From NCBI GenBank assembly GCA_903834855.1, contig CAILKS010000043.1, forward strand, positions 1-7,068: a stretch of 7,068 nt of DNA, read 5' to 3'. This DNA comes from an uncultured bacterium (GTDB lineage: Bacteria; Patescibacteriota; Minisyncoccia; Phycocordibacterales; UBA5272). Below, one piece after another: positions 1-6,499 of the stretch. The notes under the pieces are model-generated. The model did not search any database and was not told where the DNA came from. It saw nothing but the letters and a program-made list of their open reading frames with translations. A program made the position numbers and the translations under genes. Within the stretch, counting starts at the first letter, position 1. Each line of letters starts with the position of its first letter.

Positions 1-2
1 AT

Positions 3-833
3 GAAAAAAATATTCAATACTTACTTTTAGCTCAAAAGAAAAAACGAGCAGCGCATGTTGCCGCCATAGTGGCTCTTGTTAAAAATAATAAGTTTGATGG
101 TATAGATATTGATTACGAAGCAAAGCTCGCAGAAACTAAACCATATTTTTCTGCTTTTTTAACTGAGCTTTCAACTGCATTACATAAAGATAAAAAGAAG
201 TTGATCTGTACAATAGAAGCCAGAACTCCACCGGAATCTAAATATGCCACCACTTCAAAAGAAATACTTTCAAAAGTTGATTATGCAAATGATTATAGAA
301 TAATTGGAAAAGTTTGTGATCAAGTACGTATTATGGCTTATGACCAAGCCGGGGATGATGCTAAATTAGTTATTCAAAATAAAAATGTAGGAAATGTTTA
401 TAAACCAGTTGCAGATATAGAGTGGGTAAAAAAAGTTATAACCATGGCTTTATGGGAAATACCAGCTAAAAAAATTATTTTAGGTGTACCAACTTATGGT
501 TATAAATATGAAATAATTCCTGCTACTTCTACTAGCTCAATACAATATTCTAGAATTGGTTCTATGAATTTTAATTATGTGGATGAATTAGTCAGAAGTT
601 TAAATATTCTACCAGTTCGTAGTAGTGGGGGTGAGCTTAGTTTCACTTACGGAACAACTACTAATATAAATGGTAAAGATTTGGGTAGTTTTAAACAATA
701 TTTAGTTTGGTATTCTGATTCAGTAGCAATTTCAGATAAAATAAAAATTGCAAAACTTTATGGTTTAGGTGGAGTTGTTATATTTAAAATAGATGGGGGA
801 CAGGATCCAAATATTTGGAACGTGCTTAAATAG
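3..833 (+). CDS. Glycoside hydrolase family 18 protein, 5'-partial
   Basis: This is the C-terminal 276 residues of a GH18 (chitinase/YaaH-like) TIM barrel. The frame is open to the left edge, so the GTG at 69 is not the true start: residues encoded before it (QKKKRAAHVAAI) already look like the helix preceding the catalytic strand. The GH18 signature DxxDxDxE is intact as DGIDIDYE (bases 96-119), and its last Glu is the expected acid/base catalyst. MAYD (333-344) matches the conserved substrate-contacting Met/Tyr-Asp strand, and LGVPTYGY (about 481-504) the next strand. The final strand reads GLGGVVIFKIDGGQDPNIW, with Phe where the family usually has a Trp. The protein ends just after the barrel with no C-terminal domain. 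Known members hydrolyse beta-1,4-linked GlcNAc-containing glycans, often outside the cell. The substrate here and any signal peptide or LysM domain lie beyond what can be seen. Family call is firm; exact role is unknown. Confidence 0.88.
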   Translation, partial: EKNIQYLLLAQKKKRAAHVAAIVALVKNNKFDGIDIDYEAKLAETKPYFSAFLTELSTALHKDKKKLICTIEARTPPESKYATTSKEILSKVDYANDYRIIGKVCDQVRIMAYDQAGDDAKLVIQNKNVGNVYKPVADIEWVKKVITMALWEIPAKKIILGVPTYGYKYEIIPATSTSSIQYSRIGSMNFNYVDELVRSLNILPVRSSGGELSFTYGTTTNINGKDLGSFKQYLVWYSDSVAISDKIKIAKLYGLGGVVIFKIDGGQDPNIWNVLK

Positions 834-930
834 TTTCCAGTTCCAAGTTTCCAGTTTCAAGAAAATACAATGGAAATAATTTTGTAAGTTGTTCGTAATC
901 ACTGGAAACTTGAAACTAAAAACTGTAAAC
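833..930. repeat. Heptamer array forming a large imperfect inverted repeat
   Basis: The left arm is four consecutive 7-base units, GTTTCCA, GTTCCAA, GTTTCCA, GTTTCAA (833-860). The right arm is four units in the opposite orientation, TGGAAAC, TTGAAAC, TAAAAAC, TGTAAAC (903-930). Paired end to end, the 28-base arms differ at 6 positions. Shifted by one unit, 833-853 pairs with 903-923 with only 3 differences. The central 42 bases contain a small extra stem, TACAA (866-870) with TTGTA (882-886). The first unit begins on the last base of the hydrolase TAG stop, and the last ends 8 bases before the scpA ATG, so the element nearly fills the gap. It has no poly-T tail, so it is not a classical terminator. 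It may be an mRNA 3'-end hairpin, a cruciform or an interspersed repeat; function is inference. Confidence 0.8.
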
Positions 931-938
931 TATCCTAT

Positions 939-1655
939 ATGGAATTTAACGTTAAACTAGATCGCTTTGAAGGCCCTTATACAAAACTACTAGATCTAAT
1001 TTTAGATCGTAAGCTTTCTATTACAGAAATTTCTTTAGTTGCAGTCGCTGATGATTATATAAATTATATAAAATCTTTAGACACAGAAAATCATGCTGAT
1101 ATTTCTCAATTTATTCTTGTAGCTTCTACTTTAATGCTTATGAAGGCAAAGTCTCTTTTGCCTGGTATAGTTTATACAGATGAAGAAGAAAAGCAGGTAA
1201 ATGCACTAGAACATAAACTTGAAATTTATAGAACTTTAATAAATGCATCTAACCTTGTTCGTAAAATTTATGATAAAAATATTTTATATGAACGTGAAAG
1301 AATTAATTACAAAGGTGGAGATATTTTTGTGCCAGATAATAGAGTTACAAAAGAAATGCTTCAGTCTATTATTTTATTAACACTTTCTACTTTTATAATT
1401 CCTAAAAAAATTTTAAATGTCTCGGTTGAACAAGTACTCCGTATTGAACTTGTTATTGAAAATTTATTAAAAAGAGTTTCTGATGCTCCAGCAATTACCT
1501 TAGAGAGTTTAGCGGGGGCAGCTACAAATTTTGCAGAAAAGAAAAAACTTTTAATTATAAATTTTATTGCATTACTCGAACTTGTCAGAAAGGGAAGTAT
1601 TTCTGCTACACAAACTACGAATACCGGTGATATATACATAAGCAGTAACAATTAG
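939..1655 (+). CDS. scpA: ScpA, kleisin subunit of the SMC condensin complex
   Basis: ScpA is the kleisin that bridges the SMC head domains and, with ScpB, organises and segregates the chromosome in the cytoplasm. The 238 residues are close to the usual length of about 250. The N-terminal SMC-neck-binding domain carries the hallmark RFEGP (residues 9-13), followed by a helical LLDLIL segment and the second conserved stretch LMLMKAKSLLP (65-75). The C-terminal winged helix contains FIALLELVRKG (209-219) and ends with the GDIYI beta strand typical of the family. The middle (76-198) is weakly conserved and charged, as expected for the ScpB-binding linker. ATG 939 is the only possible start: no ATG, GTG or TTG lies between it and the in-frame stop at 885. 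No Shine-Dalgarno sequence is visible. scpB follows after 24 bases. Position 14 onward reads YTK, where most ScpA have LDL. Confidence 0.93.
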   Translation: MEFNVKLDRFEGPYTKLLDLILDRKLSITEISLVAVADDYINYIKSLDTENHADISQFILVASTLMLMKAKSLLPGIVYTDEEEKQVNALEHKLEIYRTLINASNLVRKIYDKNILYERERINYKGGDIFVPDNRVTKEMLQSIILLTLSTFIIPKKILNVSVEQVLRIELVIENLLKRVSDAPAITLESLAGAATNFAEKKKLLIINFIALLELVRKGSISATQTTNTGDIYISSNN

Positions 1656-1661
1656 ATAACA

Positions 1662-1670
1662 TGATACAAT
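1662..1670 (+). promoter_or_regulatory. Possible extended -10 promoter element before scpB
   Basis: TGATACAAT matches the extended -10 consensus TGnTATAAT except at one position. It lies just after the scpA stop and ends 9 bases before the scpB ATG. Transcription would begin about 7 bases downstream, giving an almost leaderless scpB mRNA. No convincing -35 box is seen at the right distance. In such an A/T-rich genome chance matches are common, so this is a weak call. Confidence 0.3.
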
Positions 1671-1679
1671 GAAACAAAT

Positions 1680-2186
1680 ATGTTAGAAAAAATAATCACT
1701 ATTTTATATATATCAGGTGAATCAATGTCAATTAATGGTATTGCTTTACTTTTAAAAGTAGAAGCTAAAGATATTGAAGAATGTTTACCTGCTGTTGAAG
1801 ATAAAATAAAAGAAACTGGGCTTTTGCTACTTAGAAATAAAGACGATATATCAATAGTTACAAACCCTTCTCAGTCACAATTAGTTGGAGATTTTTGGAA
1901 AGAAGAATTAAAAGGGGATTTAACACCCGCAACTCTTCAAGTTATTTCTATAATTGCTTATTTAGGTAATCCAACAAGACAAACTATTTCTTATATTCGT
2001 GGGGTTCAATCATCGCAATCAATTCGTACTCTTTCCGTTCGTGGATTAATAAAAAGAGATGCTGAAATTTGTAGTTTAACAACTGAAGCTCTCAAACATT
2101 TAGGAATAACAAAAGTCGAAGAATTACCTCAATATGAAAGCATACGCAATGAATTACTAGAAAAGATGAAGGTCTTAGAGAGTTAA
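1680..2186 (+). CDS. scpB: ScpB, winged-helix subunit of the SMC condensin complex
   Basis: ScpB dimerises through winged-helix domains and binds the middle of ScpA, supporting the SMC-kleisin ring in chromosome segregation. The 168 residues fall slightly below the usual 180-200. The first winged helix covers roughly residues 1-75 (ISGESMSINGIA, then a helix rich in acidic residues). The second contains the best family signature, LTPATLQVISIIAY (81-94), then NPTRQTISYIRGV (97-109) and RGLI (121-124), and closes with LTTEALKHLGI and the ELP motif. Between RGLI and the TTEAL helix, typical ScpB has a GR...GRP loop; here only about eight residues remain, so the wing is shortened. ATG 1680 is the first start after an in-frame TGA at 1662. 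There is no Shine-Dalgarno site. The next gene begins 2 bases after the stop, so the two are probably cotranscribed. Confidence 0.92.
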   Translation: MLEKIITILYISGESMSINGIALLLKVEAKDIEECLPAVEDKIKETGLLLLRNKDDISIVTNPSQSQLVGDFWKEELKGDLTPATLQVISIIAYLGNPTRQTISYIRGVQSSQSIRTLSVRGLIKRDAEICSLTTEALKHLGITKVEELPQYESIRNELLEKMKVLES

Positions 2187-2188
2187 TT

Positions 2189-3112
2189 ATGATAGATAAT
2201 TTTAAAAAAGACTTTGCTGTTTTATGGATTATTTATACATTGGCAATACTTTTTTTAATTTTGATATTGGCCTTTGCTGTACCGTTATCTATTAGAAAAA
2301 TGGGAATTTTTATTCCTACTGAAAAAAAAGAAACAAAAATAAATGGTTATTATGATAAAACTGCTTTCGAAAATCTTTCTTTAGAAGCTAAAGCTTTTAT
2401 TGTTTATGATGTTTCAACAAAACAAACAATTTTCGGTAAAAATGAAAATACTAAATATCCACTTGCCAGTATTACAAAAATAATGACCGCTTTAACAGCT
2501 ATGGATATAGCCTCAAGTTCTTCAAAGATAACAATTACAAAAAGTGGTTTAGATGGTGGTTACGACTTAGGACTTAAAAACAACCAAGTATTAACTTTAA
2601 AAGAATTACTAAAATATACCCTTGTTTTTTCTTCAAATGATGGAGCTCAACTTATTGCAGATAAATTATTGGGTAGAGTTAATTTCATTGAGAAAATGAA
2701 TTCATATTCAGCTTCACAGGGTTTTGAAATGAGATTTACTCAACCGGCAGGACTAGATGTTGATGGTAAATTAGGTGGATTGGGGAGTGCCTATGATGTA
2801 GCTAAAATGATGTCTCTAGCTAGAACAAAATTAGGAGACATACTGGATGCAACCACAAAGACAAGGCTAAATGTAGACTCTTCGATAGGTGAAGTCACTG
2901 GCATTCCTAATACAAATCAACATATTGATGAATTTATTGGTGTAGAAGCCTCAAAAACAGGGTATACGGATAGCGCAGGTGGTAATTTAGTCTTATCAGT
3001 GGATGCTTATCTTGGTCATCCTGTAATAATAGTTATTTTAGGGTCAACAAAAGAAGCCAGATTTTCAGATGCTTTCACTTTATATCAAGCGCTTATTAGA
3101 AGTATTAGATAG
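2189..3112 (+). CDS. Membrane-anchored D-Ala-D-Ala carboxypeptidase (peptidase S11, PBP5-like)
   Basis: This penicillin-binding serine peptidase removes the terminal D-Ala from peptidoglycan stem peptides on the outer face of the membrane. All three active-site motifs are present in order: SITK (94-97, nucleophile Ser94 and Lys97), SSN (148-150) and KTG (256-258). FTQPAGLDVDG (183-193) with AYDVAKMM (201-208) is the typical S11 stretch between motifs two and three. Residues 10-33 form one hydrophobic segment with a Lys-rich N-terminus, suiting an uncleaved N-terminal anchor or a signal peptide; I see no clear cleavage motif. At 307 residues it ends soon after the catalytic domain and lacks the extra C-terminal beta domain and amphipathic anchor of E. 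coli PBP5. The purine stretch AGAGAG (2177-2182), 6 bases before the ATG, is the only Shine-Dalgarno-like site in the window, and it is poor. The gene follows scpB by 2 bases. The family is secure (dac type); which paralogue cannot be said. Confidence 0.92.
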   Translation: MIDNFKKDFAVLWIIYTLAILFLILILAFAVPLSIRKMGIFIPTEKKETKINGYYDKTAFENLSLEAKAFIVYDVSTKQTIFGKNENTKYPLASITKIMTALTAMDIASSSSKITITKSGLDGGYDLGLKNNQVLTLKELLKYTLVFSSNDGAQLIADKLLGRVNFIEKMNSYSASQGFEMRFTQPAGLDVDGKLGGLGSAYDVAKMMSLARTKLGDILDATTKTRLNVDSSIGEVTGIPNTNQHIDEFIGVEASKTGYTDSAGGNLVLSVDAYLGHPVIIVILGSTKEARFSDAFTLYQALIRSIR

Positions 3113-3131
3113 AAAAGAAAGAGATTCACCC

Positions 3132-3159
3132 TTAAAATCCTTTTAAATATTGATTTTTT
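3132..3159 (+). terminator. Weak candidate terminator after the carboxypeptidase gene
   Basis: Two competing A/T-rich stems lie 19-45 bases after the stop: TTAAAA with TTTTAA around a 3-base TCC loop (3132-3146), and AAAATC (3134-3139) with GATTTT (3152-3157), the latter ending in a run of six T. Neither stem has enough G/C to be stable, so intrinsic termination is doubtful. The T-run and the break in gene packing are the only support. Confidence 0.2.
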
Positions 3160-3194
3160 GTAAAGTAATTCACTAGCAAAGAATCAACTTGAGC

Positions 3195-3203
3195 TGTTAT
3201 ACT
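3195..3203 (+). promoter_or_regulatory. Possible extended -10 promoter for mraY-ftsW-murG(-gltX)
   Basis: TGTTATACT differs from the extended -10 consensus TGnTATAAT at one position. It ends 12 bases before the mraY ATG, so the predicted start of transcription would leave a leader of about six bases. No good -35 hexamer is seen at 16-18 bases, which extended -10 promoters tolerate. It sits in the only sizeable gap (103 bases) downstream of scpA, where an operon break is most likely. The remainder of that gap shows no open frame or RNA gene. Confidence 0.4.
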
Positions 3204-3215
3204 TAGAAAAATATT

Positions 3216-4286
3216 ATGACAACACTTGATTCACTGAAAATTCTATTACCGGCAGTTATTACTTTTCTTGTAGGAATATCAATTGCTCCAGCTTTTATAA
3301 AGTTTTTAACAAAATATAAACTCTGGAAAAAGAAAAATGTTTCTACAACAATAGATGGTAAATTAGCCACAATAACCGCCTCTCTCCATAATGATGAAGG
3401 TGCTCCAGTTCCAAGGTTGGGTGGTTTCATAGTTTGGTTTTCTGTACTTATAACGGCTCTAACCCTTTGGGGAATATCTAAAATTTACCCCACAGAGATA
3501 ACCCTCAAGTTAGACTTCATATCTCGTAATCAAACATGGTTACCACTTATGGCAATGCTCGTTGGTGCATTTGTTGGTGCACTTGATGACTTATTGGTTG
3601 TTGAAGCTTTTGGTAGCCGATTAAATTCTTACATTGGTGGTGGGCTTTCTTTTCCAGTAAGATTATTCGCTGTATCATCACTTGGATTATTTGCTGGTTG
3701 GTGGTTTTATGCAAAACTTGGAGTAGAAAGTATTTATATTCCTTTCTACGGTCAATTAATCTTAGGTGGTACACTTTTTATTTTATTTTTTATTTTAGTG
3801 ACATTGGCACTTTTTTCAACTGGAGTAATAGATGGGATAGATGGGTTGTCCGGTGGCGTGATGAGTGCAGTATTTACAGCTTATGGAATGATCGCTTATC
3901 TTCATGGACAAATAAACATTGCAACTCTTTGTTTTGTTTTCGTTGGAGCAATTCTTGCCTTTTTGTGGTTTAATATTCCTCCAGCTAAATTTTACCTTTC
4001 AGAAACTGGAATGTTGGCACTTTCACTATCTCTTGCTGTCATTGCATTTTTAACCGACGCAGTTATGTATCTTCCAATAATAGCTCTTCCACTTGTGGTC
4101 AGTACATTATCAGTTATTTTACAACTTAGCTGGAAAAAATTCTTTAAAAGAAAATTATTTTTAGTCGCTCCACTTCATCATCATTTTCAGGCAAAGGGTT
4201 GGCAATCTCAAACAGTAACAATGAGGTATTGGATCGTATCATATATTTGTGCAATGCTTGGAGTTGTTATTGTGTTAATAAGTTAA
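3216..4286 (+). CDS. mraY: Divergent MraY, phospho-N-acetylmuramoyl-pentapeptide transferase
   Basis: MraY moves phospho-MurNAc-pentapeptide from UDP to undecaprenyl phosphate in the inner membrane, giving lipid I. The 356-residue, multi-helix protein has the normal length. The diagnostic MraY cytoplasmic motif is present as PLHHHFQAKGW (319-329), followed by the expected RYWIVS. Two Asp of the DDxxK region are kept as ALDDLLV (122-128), but the Lys is Val. The DG.DGL loop is GVIDGIDGLSGG (203-214), without the usual leading Asn-Leu-Thr. The third Mg-binding Asp, normally in GDxGSLALG, aligns with Glu263 in LSETGMLALS. The early loop reads APVPRLGG (63-70), nearer to WecA/TagO enzymes (PRxGG) than to the MraY form TPTMGG. 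ATG 3216 is the first start after an in-frame TAG at 3204; no Shine-Dalgarno site. The HHH motif and the ftsW-murG neighbours make MraY far likelier than WecA, though the altered residues leave activity open. Confidence 0.88.
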   Translation: MTTLDSLKILLPAVITFLVGISIAPAFIKFLTKYKLWKKKNVSTTIDGKLATITASLHNDEGAPVPRLGGFIVWFSVLITALTLWGISKIYPTEITLKLDFISRNQTWLPLMAMLVGAFVGALDDLLVVEAFGSRLNSYIGGGLSFPVRLFAVSSLGLFAGWWFYAKLGVESIYIPFYGQLILGGTLFILFFILVTLALFSTGVIDGIDGLSGGVMSAVFTAYGMIAYLHGQINIATLCFVFVGAILAFLWFNIPPAKFYLSETGMLALSLSLAVIAFLTDAVMYLPIIALPLVVSTLSVILQLSWKKFFKRKLFLVAPLHHHFQAKGWQSQTVTMRYWIVSYICAMLGVVIVLIS

Positions 4287-4292
4287 TAATTT

Positions 4293-5390
4293 ATGTTCGA
4301 CAGAATAGATAAAAAACTTTTCGTTACGATAATAATTATCTTAATTTTTGGATTAATTATTTTTGGATCAGCAGCACTTGGAGTACTCTCATCAAACGAA
4401 GCCAAATTTTATTCTGTTATAAAAACACAATTAATATACGCTTTAATAGGAGGAACTATAGCTTTAATTATGGGTGTTTCCATATCTTATAAATTTTATG
4501 AAAAATATGCATATATTATTTTTGGTATCGCACTTTTTTTCACATCCCTTGTTTTTGTGCCAGGATTATCTAGATATCATGGAGGAGCGCATAGATGGAT
4601 AGATATTGGATCTTTCTCACTTCAACCTAGTGAGGCTTTAAAGTTGACTTTTGTTATTGTGGTCGCTGCTTGGTGCACTAAATATAGATCACTTTTTAAA
4701 AATTGGAAATATGGATTGATGCCGTATTTGATTGGTGCAGGTTTTGTTTCTTTAATTATGCTTTCACAGCCAGATTTTGGAACATATTTAATTATGATGT
4801 CATCCTCATTTGCTGTTTATTTTATCGGTGGTGCAAGAAAAAAACATATATATGTATTGATACTTTTGTGCTTTATTGGTTTTACCTCATTGATTACTGT
4901 GAGACCATACATGCTAGAAAGAGTAAAAACATTTTTTAACTCGTCCCATGATATACGTGGTTCATCTTGGCAGCTTAATCAGTCGTTAATAGCAATTGGC
5001 TCTGGTGGCCCATTTGGTAGGGGTCTAGGTCAAAGTGTACAAAAATTTAACTATTTACCAGAACCAATAGGGGACTCCATATTTGCTGTTTTGGGTGAGG
5101 AATTAGGCTTCTTGGGGGTTATAATTATTGTTATTTTATATGGTATAGTAGTTATACGTGGATATATAATTTCCACTTATGCTGAAAGCCAATTTGGTAG
5201 GCTGCTTGCAGTTGGTATTGTTATAATTATAACTTCTCAAGCAATGATAAATATCGGTTCTATGCTTGGCATAATGCCCTTAATGGGGGTACCTATGCCA
5301 CTTGTCTCTCATGGGGGCACCGCTTTAATGGCAGCATTATTTGAATTAGGTGTGCTTTTAAATATTTCAAAAACTTCAATAATAGTATGA
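4293..5390 (+). CDS. ftsW: FtsW, septal peptidoglycan glycosyltransferase (SEDS family)
   Basis: FtsW is a polytopic SEDS protein that polymerises lipid II at the division site with a class B penicillin-binding protein. The 365 residues are almost wholly hydrophobic helices. Family motifs appear in order: HRWIDIGSFSLQPSE (100-114), SQPDFGT (158-164), GRGLGQS (242-248), LPEPIGDSIFAVLGEELG (255-272) and MPLVSHGGTAL (335-345). Asp261 corresponds to the catalytic Asp of the PExxxDFIF motif, so activity is expected. Two signatures deviate: GDSIF replaces TDFIF, and SHGGTAL replaces SYGGSSL. The sequence alone could fit RodA, but the place between mraY and murG favours FtsW. mraY ends with tandem TAA TAA six bases before this ATG, and no Shine-Dalgarno site is seen. 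The stop overlaps the murG start by four bases (ATGA), indicating translational coupling. Confidence 0.93.
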   Translation: MFDRIDKKLFVTIIIILIFGLIIFGSAALGVLSSNEAKFYSVIKTQLIYALIGGTIALIMGVSISYKFYEKYAYIIFGIALFFTSLVFVPGLSRYHGGAHRWIDIGSFSLQPSEALKLTFVIVVAAWCTKYRSLFKNWKYGLMPYLIGAGFVSLIMLSQPDFGTYLIMMSSSFAVYFIGGARKKHIYVLILLCFIGFTSLITVRPYMLERVKTFFNSSHDIRGSSWQLNQSLIAIGSGGPFGRGLGQSVQKFNYLPEPIGDSIFAVLGEELGFLGVIIIVILYGIVVIRGYIISTYAESQFGRLLAVGIVIIITSQAMINIGSMLGIMPLMGVPMPLVSHGGTALMAALFELGVLLNISKTSIIV

Positions 5391-6496
5391 AAATAGTAAT
5401 AACAGGAGCTGGTGGTGGTCATTTTTATCCGTTGCTTGCGGTTGTTGAACGTATTTATAAAGAAGCTTTTATTCAAAAAATAATTCAGCCAGAAATTTAT
5501 TTTATTTCAGACCAAGAATATGATGAAAAAGCTTTATTTGAACTTCAAGTAAAATTTGTAAAAGTCCCAGCAGGAAAACTAAGAGTATATCCATCTCTTG
5601 CAACTATAACTGATTTATTTAAGACATTATATGGAATGTTTTATGCGATTTTTGTTTTATATAAAATATATCCTGATGTTATTTTTTCTAAAGGTGGATA
5701 CGCTAGCTTTCCAACACTTTTTGCAGCAAGAATTCTTTCTATTCCAGTTATAGTTCATGAGAGCGATACTGTCCCGGGAAGAACCACAAAGTGGGCCGGT
5801 AAATTTGCTACAAGAGTAGCCATTTCATACCCTGAAGCTGCATCTTTTTATCCAAAAGAAAAAATAGCATTAACTGGTCAACCAGTAAGAGAGGCTTTAA
5901 TGCCACCAGAAAATTACGAACGTATTTATGGTGAAAAAGATAGACCAGTTCTTTTGGTTATTGGTGGATCTCAAGGCAGTCAAGCAATTAATGATGCAAT
6001 TTTAAAAATGTTACCAGAGCTTCTTAACACTTATGATATTGTTCATCAGGCAGGAAGTGCAAAATTAAATGATGTAAGAGTTTTTACGGATTCAATATTA
6101 AGAGAACATCCATATAAAGATAGATATTATGTTGAAGGATTCATTGACGTGGCATTATTTTATCCTAAAGTAGATTTAGCTATAACAAGAGCTGGATCAA
6201 TGATATTTGAATTAGCCCTTTGGCAACTTCCGATGATTATTATACCGATACCAGAATCAATTAGCCGAGATCAAAGATCAAATGCTTATGCTGCAGCTTC
6301 TTTAGGTGTAGCAACCGTTATCGAAGAAAGTAATTTATCTTCTGGTGTTTTGTTAAATGAAATTAAAAAAATATTAGATGATAAAAGTAATTATAAAAGA
6401 ATGTCATCAAGTTGTAAGACATATGATCTTTCTCGAAATGCAGCTTCGACAATTGCAAAAGAAATAGTACGCATTGGTCTTAGTCATTATAATTAA
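5387..6496 (+). CDS. murG: MurG, UDP-GlcNAc:lipid I N-acetylglucosaminyltransferase
   Basis: MurG adds GlcNAc to lipid I on the inner face of the membrane, completing lipid II; it is a two-domain GT-B enzyme of family GT28. The 369 residues are of usual length. The N-terminal glycine loop is TGAGGGHFYP (6-15), keeping the His of the canonical GGTGGHxxP. Further marks are FSKGGYASFP, HESDTVPGRTTK (124-135, where most MurG have HEQN and GLxNK), LTGQPVREA, the second glycine loop GGSQGSQ (193-199), HQAG (220-223), and the UDP-GlcNAc-binding RAGSMIFE (268-275) with the conserved Glu275. RDQRSNA (294-300) fits the QxxNA motif that contacts the uracil/sugar. It overlaps ftsW by four bases and is followed by gltX after three. 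There is no Shine-Dalgarno site, so translation is probably coupled to ftsW. Confidence 0.95.
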   Translation: MKIVITGAGGGHFYPLLAVVERIYKEAFIQKIIQPEIYFISDQEYDEKALFELQVKFVKVPAGKLRVYPSLATITDLFKTLYGMFYAIFVLYKIYPDVIFSKGGYASFPTLFAARILSIPVIVHESDTVPGRTTKWAGKFATRVAISYPEAASFYPKEKIALTGQPVREALMPPENYERIYGEKDRPVLLVIGGSQGSQAINDAILKMLPELLNTYDIVHQAGSAKLNDVRVFTDSILREHPYKDRYYVEGFIDVALFYPKVDLAITRAGSMIFELALWQLPMIIIPIPESISRDQRSNAYAAASLGVATVIEESNLSSGVLLNEIKKILDDKSNYKRMSSSCKTYDLSRNAASTIAKEIVRIGLSHYN

Positions 6497-6499
6497 AAT

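Noticed and set aside
1..30. ATG at base 1 opening a short frame (MKKIFNTYF)
   Set aside because: It stops after nine codons and lies in a different frame from the hydrolase, whose own frame is open through this stretch.
69..71. GTG as the start of the GH18 gene
   Set aside because: Residues encoded upstream in the same open frame continue the family fold, and a start here would remove the first half of the barrel.
833..930. CRISPR-like or insertion-sequence end interpretation of the heptamer array
   Set aside because: The units are contiguous 7-mers without spacers, and there is no transposase or target-site duplication in view.
910..936. TTGAAA / TATCCT as a promoter for scpA
   Set aside because: Spacing is only 15 bases, both boxes lie in the repeat or next to the ATG, and transcription would start inside the gene.
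1361..1651. Minus-strand frame of 96 codons inside scpA
   Set aside because: It lies wholly within a well-supported ScpA C-terminal domain and shows no recognisable protein features.
3203..3430. Minus-strand frame overlapping the mraY start
   Set aside because: No family resemblance; it is antisense to conserved MraY residues.
3547..3774. Minus-strand frame of 75 codons within mraY
   Set aside because: Low-complexity His/Gln-rich translation typical of antisense to hydrophobic helices.
3698..3973. Second + frame inside mraY
   Set aside because: Trp/Cys/Phe-rich shadow of transmembrane codons; the MraY frame carries the catalytic motifs.
4703..4939. Second + frame inside ftsW
   Set aside because: Same kind of shadow, over the conserved SQPDFGT region of FtsW.
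4293..5390. TGA recoding as Gly (as in Gracilibacteria/SR1)
   Set aside because: ftsW ends at TGA exactly at the murG ATGA overlap and no gene in the window has an internal TGA, so the standard code fits.
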